From NCBI GenBank assembly GCA_003242955.1, contig QJPH01000301.1:1-64000 (forward strand): a stretch of DNA of 64,000 bases, in the 5' to 3' direction. How positions within the stretch are numbered: the first letter of the stretch is position 1; every line of letters begins with the position of its first letter. The notes beneath the pieces were generated by a model. It worked only from the letters and a program-made list of their open reading frames with translations. It was not told where the DNA came from and did no database searches. Made by a program: the position numbers and the translations under genes. Origin of the DNA: Candidatus Methylumidiphilus alinenensis (GTDB lineage Bacteria; Pseudomonadota; Gammaproteobacteria; Methylococcales; Methylococcaceae). Of the stretch, positions 8,413 through 17,406 are shown piece by piece.

Positions 8413-8877
8413 ATGAATAATAAAGAACGCCGTGCCATTCGGCTGAAATATTACGATTATTCCCAAGCAGGGGCATATTTTGTAACCCTATGTACGCACG
8501 ACAGGGAATGCCTGTTTGGTTCCATCGAAAACAGCGAAATGGCATTAAATGAATATGGGCGGATTGTCGATTTTACATGGAATGATTTGGTCAATCATAA
8601 TTCCTACATCGGTTTGGGGGGATATGTCATTATGCCGAACCACTTTCATGGAATTATTGTAATCAACCCCGTAGGGGCGGGTTCCAAACCCGCCCCAAAC
8701 CTCGTCGGCACATCGGCAAGGGCGGGTTTGGAACCCGCCCCTACGCAGGCACAAATTTCGAATTATCTATTTATTGCAACAATGTGTTGCATTTTATTGA
8801 CAAAGGCAGACAATACGCACATTAGTCAATTGAAGGTTTGGCAGGGTGTTTGGGTGCGGCATCAGGATGCCGGGTGA
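8413..8877 (+). pseudogene. Truncated REP-associated Y1 transposase (RAYT, IS200/IS605-like) with internal REP pair
   Basis: RAYTs are single-domain HUH nucleases thought to mobilise REP palindromes. The N-terminal part is intact: Gly-Ala-Tyr-Phe-Val-Thr-x-Cys-Thr-His-Asp-Arg near residue 20 and the metal-binding HUH motif His77-Phe-His79 in Met-Pro-Asn-His-Phe-His-Gly. Two REP palindromes (8668-8745) then read in frame as Val-Gly-Ala-Gly-Ser-Lys-Pro-Ala-Pro and Ala-Gly-Leu-Glu-Pro-Ala-Pro-Thr. After that the reading frame is unlike RAYTs and ends early (154 residues), so the helix with the catalytic Tyr is missing. It is probably inactive. Confidence 0.75.
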
Positions 8878-9019
8878 CCCCCCTGCCCCTTTGGCAAAGG
8901 CTGAAGCCGGACGGGATTTGTCATTCGGTCCGAAACGTTTTTTGCCGTGCCCAGATGCCTTGGGCTTTGCACAAAACGTTGGCGACGGGGTTGCAAACCC
9001 CGTCGCGCTTCGATGTTCT

Positions 9020-9283
9020 CGTTCCCACGCTCTGCGTCACTGCCATTAAGTTAAGAAAAAGCGCGTCGTTCCGGCAGGGATCGCCGGAACCTAGGCTCCA
9101 TGGATGGTATAGATTGTCGGCATCCCTGCAATCTGGATTCCGGCGGTCCATGCCGGAATGACGGCTTAACTTAATGGCAGTGACGCTCTGCGTGGGAATG
9201 CCTCCGGCGACGCTCCAGCGTCGGAGGTATCCAACCGCAGGAGCGGTAAAGGCTGCATTCCCACGCGGGAGCGTGGGAACGAT
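9020..9283. repeat. CGTTCCCACGC palindromic element (family A), interrupted
   Basis: The outer element begins GTTCCCACGC and ends GCGTGGGAACGAT, with internal palindromes (GGAGGCATTCCCACG, GACGCTCCAGCGTC, CCGCAGGAGCGG). It is split at 9038-9182 by a CACTGCC element. Two other copies are at 26111-26376 and 31461-31717, and a partial copy begins at 63990. Together with 8878-9019 (GCAAACCCCGTCGCGC-type repeats shared with 52.6-52.7 kb) it fills the space before the adhesin gene. Confidence 0.75.
9038..9182. mobile_element. 145-bp CACTGCC MITE inserted in family A repeat
   Basis: Perfect 18-bp ends CACTGCCATTAAGTTAAG (9038-9055) and CTTAACTTAATGGCAGTG (9165-9182) enclose two palindromes built on GTCGTTCCGGC and GCCGGAATGAC. 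The flanks ACGCTCTGCGT at 9027-9037 and 9183-9193 are identical, an 11-bp target duplication. No coding capacity. End sequence and duplication length suggest a non-autonomous IS4-family derivative (inference). Confidence 0.8.
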
Positions 9284-9315
9284 AAAAATAATTTAAATCA
9301 CGTTAGGAGAATTAC

Positions 9316-12300
9316 ATGTCTCATGCAACAAATTCAAAAAATTTCAAATTGAACCTATTGGCGGTCGCCGTGGCGGCGGCTTTGGGTGGGGGGCAGGCGA
9401 TGGCGGCTGGTGTTGTCTCTGTCGATGGAAACGAAATTTCAAGTGGAGGAACAAAGGGTGGGAATATCTCAATAACTGCAGGCTCTAACACTCCTGGTTT
9501 TGCAGCAGGATCCAATTCGGTCACCATTTCTGCAGATAGTGCGCCAGGTTCATCGGGAGTGATTATCTTTACCAATAACAACAGCGTGCTTGGAGGAACC
9601 TATATTCAAAATGATGGTACAGGGCCAGGTGTTGTTATAGAGGCGGCTGGGGCGAATGCTCTGACCGTCAATAACTACAATTCCAATGCCGTGGTCGCTT
9701 CAATCAGCACGACGGGGGCTGTCCAAGGCACCTCGCTGACCGACGGCACGGCAACGCTGACCGGCGGCGCACTCAGCGGTGTGACGACGATTACCGCCTC
9801 CGGGATAATTACCGGCAACAACCTGAGTTCCAACACCATTAACAACAACACCGGGGTCGGTGCCAACAGCGGCGTGAACGTCACTGGCGGCGGCAACACC
9901 GCCACGGGTGCCAATTCGGGGGGCGGTGTAACCGGCGACTTTAACACGGCGAATGGAGTGGGTGCCGGGACCAATGTAACGGGCGGCACCACTGGCCTCT
10001 TAGGCGGTAACACCGCCATCGGTGCCTATGCCGGCACTAATATCGGCACTATCGCTACCCCTAGTAGCGGGAACGTTGGCGTAGGCAGCTACGCTAGCCA
10101 AAACGTCATCGGCGACTCGAATACCGGCCTCGGGACTGCTTCTAGCCATAATGTCACCGGCACCGGCAACATCGGTGTAGGTGCCAACAGCAGCCAAGGC
10201 GTCACCGGAAGCAATAACACCGGCACTGGGGCCAGTGCCAGCCAAAACGTCTATGGCAACGACAACACCGCCACGGGTGCCAATTCAGGGCAAAATGTCG
10301 GTACCAGTAACACGCCTGTCAACTACAATACCGTTATGGGTGCCCTTTCAGGGAATAATGTGACTGGCAGCGGCAATGTCGTCTTGGGGGCTAACGCTGG
10401 CAACAGTGTCACGGTGTCAAACACCACGGCCTTGGGCACCAATGCGCTGGCCACGGGTAGCAACTCCGTGGCCTTGGGTGCAGGCAGCACGGATGCCGGG
10501 GTAGCCAATGTGGTGAGCGTTGGCACGGTGGGGGCAACGCGCGGCATTATCAATGCGGGGTCCATTGATGCTAACGGTTCATCAGCCCTCACGATTGGCC
10601 AGAATAGCAATGGAGTGAACCTGTATGCCACCACCTTGCAGGGTGCCATTACCGGCAACGGTCAGAATATCACTGGCGCGGGTACAATCGGCGGCACCAC
10701 GTTGACCGACGGCACGGCAACCCTCACTGGCGGCAACCTTCTTACCACCGGCACCATCGGCAGCGGTGCGATCACTTCGACCGGAACGATTTCGGGTGCC
10801 GGACTGAGTTCCAGTGCGGGTCTGACCTTGACTGGCGGCAATGCAGCTTTGGGCGCGGGCAACCTCACCACCACCGGCACCATCGGCAGCGGTGCGATCA
10901 CTTCGACCGGAACGATTTCGGGTGCCGGACTGAGTTCCAGTGCGGGTCTGACATTGACTGGCGGCAATGCAGCTTTGGGCGCAGGCAACCTCACCACCAC
11001 CGGCACCATCGGCAGCGGTGCGATCACCTCAACCGGCCTAATCACTGGCAACGGTTTGAATGCAGGCAACACTGGCATCGCCTCTGCCGGACCCATCACT
11101 GGCGCGACAACCATCGACAATGCCCCAGGGTCGGGCATCAGCCTTGGCACAAACAGCGCGGGAGTGACCATCGGTCAAACAGGCCAAACCAACACCCTGA
11201 ATGGCTCGACCACCACCAGCGGCACTTTTAACGCCAATGGCACGACCAACAACATCGGCGTTGCGGGTTCAACCAACACCATCACTGGCACCACCAATTT
11301 GAATGGCAACGTCACGTTACAGTCAAGCACCACCAATAACGCAAAGGTTTCTGTCACGGATGGGACAGCCAGCTTGACCGTCTTGAACAATGCCACCGGC
11401 AATACCCACGGGCTGACGGTGGGTACGACATCAACCACGCTGTCGGGCGGGACCACATCCACCACGCAAACGCTGAACGATACAGGCGCGACCTATACTA
11501 CAGGGGCGGCACCCGGCGGTGCACTGGCTCTCGTCACGGCAGGGACCGTGAATGTGGGCGGCGCTGCCAACGCTGGCGGACTGGGTGTCAATGCCGCCAC
11601 CAATGGCAACTTGAATGTCGTTAGTGCCTTGGGTGTCACTAACTTCTCGGTCAGCGGCGCAACCGGCAACACCAACGTCGGAGGAAACCTGACAACCGTC
11701 GGCAACGCCTCGGTTGGCAGCAATCTACTCGTCAACGGCACTTCAACACTAACCGGCACGACAACCATTGGCAATGCCGGCAACCCGGTTGGCACCGGTA
11801 TTCTGCAAGTCAATGGCGCGGTTTCGACCACGGGCAATGCAAGCATCGCCACCGCAGTGGGAACCACCAACACGTTTGGCAGCGGCTCTGGCTCAAAGAA
11901 CACCATTGGCAACGCTGGAACATCGAACAACGTGATGACTGGCGCAACCAACACCCTCCAAGCAGGCAACAACAGTGCCGTGGTGGATAACGTCAATGGC
12001 TTGACCGTAGTAGGCGTATCCAACTCGATCACTGGCGCGACCCGCTTGCAGTCGTCGTCTGCGGTCGGCGCAAATGCGCTGTCGGTGGATGCCGTCAATG
12101 GCACTGTGGTGACTGGCCCGACAAGCTTGAACGGCACTTTAGCGGTGGCCGGCAATGCCAATTTGAACAGCAACCTCGCCGTGGCCGGCAACACCAGACT
12201 GAACGGCACTCTCGCCGTGGCCGGTAACGCTAGTTTGAACGGTGCGGTCAACAACATCGGCACCACCCAGCAGGGTTCCGTGAACACCGTTGGCACCACC

Positions 12301-12918
12301 GGTTCCACTAACGCCATCAACGGTGCCAACAACTATATCGGCACCAACCAGGCATCTAACAACCAAATCGGCACCGTGGGTTCCAACAATACCATCGTCG
12401 GCAGCACCAACTTGGTTTCCAGCGGTGGCAGCAGCCAAGTCTCGGTGAACGACAATGGCGTGAACGTCATCGGCAATACCGCCAGCTTGCAAGGCCGCAA
12501 TTCAGCCAACATCAGCGGCGGGTCCACCAACATGACCTTGAACAACAGCGGGGTGCAGTTGAGCAATGCGTCTGGTGGGCCGGTTCGTGTGATGGGTGTC
12601 GCCAATGGCATCAACGCCAATGACGCAGTGAACGTGTCGCAATTGACCGGCGCCACCAATAACATCTACAACCGCATCAACGGGTTGCAGAGCAAGGCCT
12701 ACTCCGGCATCGCCTCGGTGGCCGCCATGGCGACCATCCCCGAACCGATTGCAGGACACAACTACACGGTTGGTGTCGGCTTTGGCAACTTTGGCAGCCA
12801 GAGTGCCGTGGCCTTTGGCGGCAAGGCGAATGTGGGCGACAGTATCCGCGTCGCCGCCAGCCTTGGTTATGCCGGCAGCGAACTCACCGTCGGCCTAGGC
12901 ACTGGGTTTAGCTGGTAA
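9316..12918 (+). CDS. YadA-type trimeric autotransporter adhesin
   Basis: A 1200-residue surface protein. Residues 1-31 form an export signal ending Ala-Met-Ala. The passenger is dominated by Gly/Asn/Thr/Ser repeats typical of left-handed beta-roll heads: Asn-Thr-Ala-x-Gly-Ala-Asn-Ser-Gly units to about residue 390, then Thr-Gly-Thr-Ile-x-Gly repeats. The last ~90 residues carry the stalk/neck (Gly-Ile-Asn-Ala-Asn-Asp-Ala-Val-Asn-Val-Ser-Gln-Leu) and the YadA anchor (Ala-Tyr-Ser-Gly-Ile-Ala-Ser-Val-Ala-Ala-Met), ending in Trp after a beta-barrel pattern. It should trimerise, form a 12-strand pore and display a fibre for adhesion or aggregation. AGGAGA lies about 9 nt before ATG. Long antisense frames here are composition artefacts. 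Confidence 0.93.
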   Translation: MSHATNSKNFKLNLLAVAVAAALGGGQAMAAGVVSVDGNEISSGGTKGGNISITAGSNTPGFAAGSNSVTISADSAPGSSGVIIFTNNNSVLGGTYIQNDGTGPGVVIEAAGANALTVNNYNSNAVVASISTTGAVQGTSLTDGTATLTGGALSGVTTITASGIITGNNLSSNTINNNTGVGANSGVNVTGGGNTATGANSGGGVTGDFNTANGVGAGTNVTGGTTGLLGGNTAIGAYAGTNIGTIATPSSGNVGVGSYASQNVIGDSNTGLGTASSHNVTGTGNIGVGANSSQGVTGSNNTGTGASASQNVYGNDNTATGANSGQNVGTSNTPVNYNTVMGALSGNNVTGSGNVVLGANAGNSVTVSNTTALGTNALATGSNSVALGAGSTDAGVANVVSVGTVGATRGIINAGSIDANGSSALTIGQNSNGVNLYATTLQGAITGNGQNITGAGTIGGTTLTDGTATLTGGNLLTTGTIGSGAITSTGTISGAGLSSSAGLTLTGGNAALGAGNLTTTGTIGSGAITSTGTISGAGLSSSAGLTLTGGNAALGAGNLTTTGTIGSGAITSTGLITGNGLNAGNTGIASAGPITGATTIDNAPGSGISLGTNSAGVTIGQTGQTNTLNGSTTTSGTFNANGTTNNIGVAGSTNTITGTTNLNGNVTLQSSTTNNAKVSVTDGTASLTVLNNATGNTHGLTVGTTSTTLSGGTTSTTQTLNDTGATYTTGAAPGGALALVTAGTVNVGGAANAGGLGVNAATNGNLNVVSALGVTNFSVSGATGNTNVGGNLTTVGNASVGSNLLVNGTSTLTGTTTIGNAGNPVGTGILQVNGAVSTTGNASIATAVGTTNTFGSGSGSKNTIGNAGTSNNVMTGATNTLQAGNNSAVVDNVNGLTVVGVSNSITGATRLQSSSAVGANALSVDAVNGTVVTGPTSLNGTLAVAGNANLNSNLAVAGNTRLNGTLAVAGNASLNGAVNNIGTTQQGSVNTVGTTGSTNAINGANNYIGTNQASNNQIGTVGSNNTIVGSTNLVSSGGSSQVSVNDNGVNVIGNTASLQGRNSANISGGSTNMTLNNSGVQLSNASGGPVRVMGVANGINANDAVNVSQLTGATNNIYNRINGLQSKAYSGIASVAAMATIPEPIAGHNYTVGVGFGNFGSQSAVAFGGKANVGDSIRVAASLGYAGSELTVGLGTGFSW
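10744..11040 (+). repeat. 126-bp tandem repeat inside the adhesin
   Basis: Near-identical units begin at 10744, 10870 and 10996 (ACCACCGGCACCATCGGCAG...), a 126-bp period encoding 42 residues; the third is partial. Differences are single bases, so the array is recent and its copy number may vary. Confidence 0.85.
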
Positions 12919-12921
12919 GTT

Positions 12922-13036
12922 TGCTCGTTCCCAAGCTCCCGCTTGGGAATAGGGTTTTTGAAGCTCCGCTTCCCTAAGAATGGCCAAGCAGGAGCTTGCA
13001 AGATAAAGGTTCCCAAGCTGGAGCTTGGGAACCAGC
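12922..13036. repeat. GTTCCCAAGCTCC palindromic repeat (family C)
   Basis: Paired hairpins GTTCCCAAGCTCCCGCTTGG and GTTCCCAAGCTGGAGCTTGG flank AGCTCCGCTTCCC/AAGCAGGAGCTTG. The same family fills 16949-17335 and 39768-40168. Confidence 0.75.
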
Positions 13037-13058
13037 CTAAGGTTTAGGGGTTCTGATT

Positions 13059-13082
13059 CCGCCCCCGGTTTGCCGGGGGCGG
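13059..13082. terminator. GC-rich hairpin after the adhesin gene
   Basis: CCGCCCCCGG and CCGGGGGCGG pair perfectly across a 4-nt loop, followed by GGTTGGTTTGTTG. It is a plausible adhesin terminator with only a weak U-tract. Confidence 0.4.
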
Positions 13083-13123
13083 GGTTGGTTTGTTGAATTT
13101 GCCCGTTTCCACGCAGGAAATTC

Positions 13124-13190
13124 AGCAATTCACATTTTGAACAAAACCGGGCGGGTTTGGAACCCGCCCCTACGAATCGACATTCCGTTA
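13124..13190. repeat. Half copy of the AGCAATTCTCA-end element with one REP unit
   Basis: AGCAATTCACATTTTG followed by GGGCGGGTTTGGAACCCGCCC matches the left half of the element at 49593-49757; the right half is absent. Confidence 0.65.
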
Positions 13191-13218
13191 CTAACGCCCC
13201 AAAGGGCCCAGCCAAGAC

Positions 13219-14670
13219 CTACCCCAACTCAACCGGCACAAACAAGCGGTTGTTGCCGCGCTGCACCAAAAGGGCCAAGCGTTTGTCCGCCTTGGCGACG
13301 AAATCGCGCAATTGACCAGGTTCGGTGACAGGATGCCCATTGACCGCCAGCACCACATCCCCGGTTTGTATGCCTGCCCGCGCCGCCGCGCCAGTCGAAC
13401 GCTCCACCACCAAACCGCCGTTAACGTCGGACTGTCGGCCTTCCTGTGGCAATAACGGGCGGACTGCCAAACCGAGTCGGCTTTTCGCCAGTTCCGGGGT
13501 GACTTCGGTGGCTTGGGCAACATCCTCAATGACCCCTACGCGGACAATAATGTCCTTTTCGCCACCCTCGCGCCACAGGGTCAACTTGGCTTCCGATCCG
13601 GGCTTGAGGTCGGAGACATAGCGGGCCAGTTCAGACGGCTCGATGATGGGGTGTCCGTCAAATTTTAAGATAATGTCACCGGGCCTAACCCCGGCCTTGG
13701 CCGCAGGGCCACCCTCCGGCACGAAATCGACCAACGCCCCGGCCGACTGCGCCATGCCGAATGACTCGGCAAGCGCCTGATTGATCGGCTGTACGCTAAC
13801 ACCGATACGACCCCGGCTGACCTTACCCTCATGCAACAACTGATTGCCGACCTTCAGTGCCACGTCAATGGGGATGGCGAAGGAGAGCCCTTGATATCCA
13901 CCGGTATGGCTGTAAATCTGCGAGTTGATGCCGATGACCTCGCCTTTCATATTAAACAGCGGCCCCCCGGAATTGCCCGGATTCACCGCCACGTCGGTTT
14001 GTATGAACGGCACAAAACCCTCATCCGGCAGGGTGCGCGACTTGCCGGAGACGATGCCGGCGGTGACGCTATTTTCAAATCCGAACGGCGCACCGATAGC
14101 CAAAACCCATTCACCCACCCCGGTTTTTGATGGATCGCCCAAGTTCACGGTGGGAAGATTCTTGGCATCAATCTTCAACACCGCCGTATCGGTGGGTTTG
14201 TCCACCCCCACCACCTTGGCATTGAATTCGCGTTTGTCGGTCAGTTTGACCGTGACTTCGGTGGCACCATCAATGACATGGGCGTTGGTAATGATGACAC
14301 CCTCGGGGCTGATGATGAAACCCGAGCCCATGCCGCGGGTGGGCATTTCCCCACCGGGCTGCCCAGGCGCTTGGAAACGGCGGAAAAATTCAAACATCGG
14401 ATCCCTGGGGTCGAGCTGGGGCATATCGGTCATCGCCACCTTAGTATGGCCGCTGACCGTGATGTTCACTACCGCCGGCCCGTATTTCGAAACGATTGAC
14501 GAAAAATCCGGCAACGCTGCAACGACAGGCGTCGGTGCGCCGCTCATCGCATTGATAGGCGTGGGGGGTACGGGCTGGATAGCCGGCGTGTCAATATTCG
14601 CGTTGACCCCACCAACCACCCCGGCGATAGCCAAAGCGATAATTGAAAGACGGAAGGTTTTTACTTGCAT
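13219..14670 (-). CDS. DegP/HtrA-family periplasmic serine protease
   Basis: The 483-residue protein has an N-terminal signal peptide (to about residue 25), a trypsin-like domain and two PDZ domains, the Do-family layout. Catalytic residues lie in Thr-Asn-Ala-His-Val-Ile (about residue 131), Asp-Thr-Ala-Val-Leu-Lys (about 161) and Gly-Asn-Ser-Gly-Gly-Pro (about 234). PDZ1 spans about 290-375 and PDZ2 about 395-480. Such proteases degrade or refold damaged envelope proteins. DegP versus MucD/DegQ type cannot be settled from sequence alone, so no symbol is given. No rseA/rpoE genes are adjacent. Confidence 0.93.
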   Translation of the reverse strand: MQVKTFRLSIIALAIAGVVGGVNANIDTPAIQPVPPTPINAMSGAPTPVVAALPDFSSIVSKYGPAVVNITVSGHTKVAMTDMPQLDPRDPMFEFFRRFQAPGQPGGEMPTRGMGSGFIISPEGVIITNAHVIDGATEVTVKLTDKREFNAKVVGVDKPTDTAVLKIDAKNLPTVNLGDPSKTGVGEWVLAIGAPFGFENSVTAGIVSGKSRTLPDEGFVPFIQTDVAVNPGNSGGPLFNMKGEVIGINSQIYSHTGGYQGLSFAIPIDVALKVGNQLLHEGKVSRGRIGVSVQPINQALAESFGMAQSAGALVDFVPEGGPAAKAGVRPGDIILKFDGHPIIEPSELARYVSDLKPGSEAKLTLWREGGEKDIIVRVGVIEDVAQATEVTPELAKSRLGLAVRPLLPQEGRQSDVNGGLVVERSTGAAARAGIQTGDVVLAVNGHPVTEPGQLRDFVAKADKRLALLVQRGNNRLFVPVELG

Positions 14671-14755
14671 GGAAGTTGTCTCGTTGGTAAATCCGCGATT
14701 AAGTCCGCGTATGGTGGGTACTTTACGGAGGGAGACTTAAAGTAAACTTAAGAGA

Positions 14756-16882
14756 CTAGCGGTTCAACCCCCTGACGCTAAACTCCACCGTGTCAACCAC
14801 TGCCCCGCCCTGCCCTGCCAATGCCAGTTTGTGCGGCCCTGGGGTGGGTCGCCATTTGAAGCTGTTGGCGGCCGGTCCCAAACGCTTGCCGTCCAGCACA
14901 AACTCCGTATTTTCCAAACTGGCGCGGGCAGTGAAGAACACGGCTTGGTTTTCGTAAGGAATGTCCGGGTCCAGTGCGATGATGACCCCATTGGCGGGGG
15001 TGGCTATGTGCGGTGGCTGGGCCGATAAACCGGCTAAGTAGACCGATCCGGTTTCTGTGCCTGACATGAACCATTCGCTGCGCGGTGGCTCGACGGCGGC
15101 AGGCAGATAGCGGATGTCACGGCGGACCAGCCCCTTCGGTGGCTCAGGCGGGAAGGAGGCTTGGTTTTCCTGCAAGGCGTTCATGATCTCCAGCCAAGCC
15201 GGGGCCGCGCCAGTGATGCCTGAGACATCGTGCATGGAATCCCCCTCAAAATTCCCCACCCATACGCCGACGGTATATTTTCGGCTAAAGCCTATGCACC
15301 AGTTATCGCGCATGTCTTTGCTGGTGCCGGTTTTTACGGCAGTCCAGAAGCGTGTCGCCAATGGATTGGACAAGCCGAACGTCACCGCCCGTCCGGCTCG
15401 GTCGGAGAGGATATCGGCAATGATAAAGGCGGCTGACTCATCGAGAACCCGCCGTGCAAGGCCAGCCGTTTCGTCCAAACGAAAACGCAACGGTGAGTAA
15501 ACGCCGCCATTCGCCAAAGACCGGTAGGCATTCACCTGTTCCAGCAAACTCACTTCCGCAGAGCCAAGTGCCAATGAGAAGCCGTAATACTCCCCCGGCT
15601 GGCTGATGCTGAGATACCCAAAATCCAATAGCCGGTCACGAAAACGATCCACTCCAATTAACACCAAGGCGCGAACCGCCGGGATATTCAACGAACTGGC
15701 CAACGCGGTGCGGACGCTGACCAGCCCCTTGTAGTCCCGGTCATAGTTCTGTGGAATGTATAAGCCGGAAGCCGTTTCCAAATGGATAGGCGCATCATCA
15801 AGAATCGACGCAGCGGTTAGATAGCGTTTTTCTATTGCCAATCCATACAGAAACGGCTTCAGCGTGGAACCCGCCTGCCGCCTTGCGCGGATACCGTCCA
15901 CTTTTGCTGCCTTGGTAAACGGCCCTGCCGAACCCACATAGGCCAGCACCTCGCCGCTTGCATTGTCCACCACCAAGGCCGCCGCATCCCGCACATTGCG
16001 ATCAGCCAGCCCACGAAGTTGCTGATTCAACGCATTAAACACCAAACGCTGGATAGACTCGTCCAAAGTCGTGCGCAAGCTTTCGCCGGGGGTTTTCAAC
16101 AATTGCCGGGCCAAATGCGGGGCTAGTTCCATACTTGGCCCAATGTGCAACGAACGGCCTATTAGGCTGATAGCCAAGGTGTGCAAGGCTTCGCAATCTA
16201 ACGCCAGCTTTCCTGCTTTGGCAATGGCGCAAGCCCGGTTGGCTATGCGACCCGCCCCGTCGTTGGGGGAAGGCAAGATGGCCACCAGCATCAGCGCCTC
16301 GTTTTCTGACAAGCCCGAAGGCTGTTTGCCAAACAAGGCCCACGCCGTCGCCGCCACGCCTTGCAATTCACCGCGAAAGCCGACTAGGTTCAGGTAAGCC
16401 TCCAGAATTTCCCGCTTGCCCCAGGTTTTCTCCAATTCTAACGCAGCGCGAATTTGCGCCCATTTCTGGCTGAAAGTGCGCCGTTCCCTGCCGGGGGCAA
16501 GCCGCGGGTCCAATAACGCCGCCAGTTGCATGGTCAAGGTACTCGCGCCCCGCGCCGGTTTGCCGGTGAATCGACCCATCAGTGCCGAACCCATAGCCAG
16601 CCAATCGACACCGTGGTGTTGATAAAAACGCCGGTCTTCAGCCGAAAGGAGTGCTGCGATCAAGGCGGGGGAGACTTGCTCCAAGCCTACCCAAGGCAGG
16701 CGGCGAACCTTGAAATCCATCCTCAGTTCTTGCAGGGGGTTGCCATTGCGATCAAGAAGATACGCTTCGGAAGGATGCCAAGCGGATTTAACCTCGGCAA
16801 AACCCGACATTCCCCAGGCTAAGGCAGGCAGTAGAATGACCGGCAACAGCCAGAAAAAAACATATTTCACACCAAGCCGCAA
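14756..16882 (-). CDS. pbpC: Penicillin-binding protein 1C
   Basis: A bifunctional peptidoglycan synthase of 708 residues. After one N-terminal membrane anchor (residues 5-25) comes a GT51 transglycosylase (Glu-Asp-Arg-Arg-Phe-Tyr-x2-His-Gly-Val-Asp near residue 83; Arg-Gly-Ala-Ser-Thr-Leu-Thr-Met-Gln near 110). The transpeptidase follows with Ser-Thr-Leu-Lys (SxxK, about 334), Ser-Leu-Asn (about 390) and Lys-Thr-Gly-Thr (about 515). The C-terminal ~90 residues are the PBP1C-specific beta domain. The alpha-2-macroglobulin gene often found beside pbpC is absent. Confidence 0.95.
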   Translation of the reverse strand: MRLGVKYVFFWLLPVILLPALAWGMSGFAEVKSAWHPSEAYLLDRNGNPLQELRMDFKVRRLPWVGLEQVSPALIAALLSAEDRRFYQHHGVDWLAMGSALMGRFTGKPARGASTLTMQLAALLDPRLAPGRERRTFSQKWAQIRAALELEKTWGKREILEAYLNLVGFRGELQGVAATAWALFGKQPSGLSENEALMLVAILPSPNDGAGRIANRACAIAKAGKLALDCEALHTLAISLIGRSLHIGPSMELAPHLARQLLKTPGESLRTTLDESIQRLVFNALNQQLRGLADRNVRDAAALVVDNASGEVLAYVGSAGPFTKAAKVDGIRARRQAGSTLKPFLYGLAIEKRYLTAASILDDAPIHLETASGLYIPQNYDRDYKGLVSVRTALASSLNIPAVRALVLIGVDRFRDRLLDFGYLSISQPGEYYGFSLALGSAEVSLLEQVNAYRSLANGGVYSPLRFRLDETAGLARRVLDESAAFIIADILSDRAGRAVTFGLSNPLATRFWTAVKTGTSKDMRDNWCIGFSRKYTVGVWVGNFEGDSMHDVSGITGAAPAWLEIMNALQENQASFPPEPPKGLVRRDIRYLPAAVEPPRSEWFMSGTETGSVYLAGLSAQPPHIATPANGVIIALDPDIPYENQAVFFTARASLENTEFVLDGKRLGPAANSFKWRPTPGPHKLALAGQGGAVVDTVEFSVRGLNR

Positions 16883-16948
16883 AGGACACCAAGTATAAAC
16901 ACCTTTAACTTTGTTCGATTTTATGTCCGCTCCCCGAATCTTTCGTTT

Positions 16949-17335
16949 TTAGCTGGTTCCCAAGCTCCAGCTTGGGAACCCTTGCCTATCAAGCTCCTGC
17001 TTGTTCGTTGACCGTTCCTCGGAAAGCAGGAGCTTTAAAGAACGCGTTCCCAATCTGGAGCTTGGGAACGAACTAACTGATGTTACGCACGTGTCGGCAA
17101 AGGGTTGCCGACCTACGGCGGTGATAAGCCAGCACTTTCATGGGAGCCCGGAAGCAGGAGCTTCCAAGCCATGGGTTCCCAAGCGGAGCTTGGGAACCAG
17201 CGTAGAGCCCGGAGCTTACGCTCGTTCCCAAGCTCCGCTTGGGAATGCGGTACTAGAAGCTCTACTTCTCAACCTGGAAGCCGGAGCCGTAGGACGGCAA
17301 CCCTTTACGCCTTGGGTTTCTGCAACCGTTTGTAA
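16949..17335. repeat. Cluster of family C repeats between pbpC and gnd
   Basis: At least four GTTCCCAAGCTCC...GCTTGGGAAC hairpins, with AAGCAGGAGCTT spacers. ACTGATGTTACGCA (about 17077) and TGTAACATCAGT (about 17331) are inverted and may be the ends of a larger element enclosing three of the hairpins. No gene is seen. Confidence 0.65.
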
Positions 17336-17359
17336 CATCAGTAATTAAGAAATAATAAT

Positions 17360-17388
17360 ACCGACTCGGTTTTTAAAACCGAGTCGGT
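17360..17388. terminator. Palindrome downstream of gnd, REP-like and possibly its terminator
   Basis: ACCGACTCGGTTTT and AAAACCGAGTCGGT form a perfect 14-bp stem around one base, 18 nt after the gnd stop. The same palindrome occurs at 46516-46548 and inside the RND pump gene at 55566-55598, so it is a dispersed repeat that may act as a terminator here. Confidence 0.5.
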
Positions 17389-17406
17389 CTAACTTCGTCC
17401 TTACAC

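Noticed and set aside
9321..12759. Long minus-strand and alternative-frame open frames opposite the adhesin
   Set aside because: They mirror the Gly/Asn/Thr-rich codon pattern of the adhesin (giving Val/Pro/Ala-rich products) and lack start signals; they are shadows.
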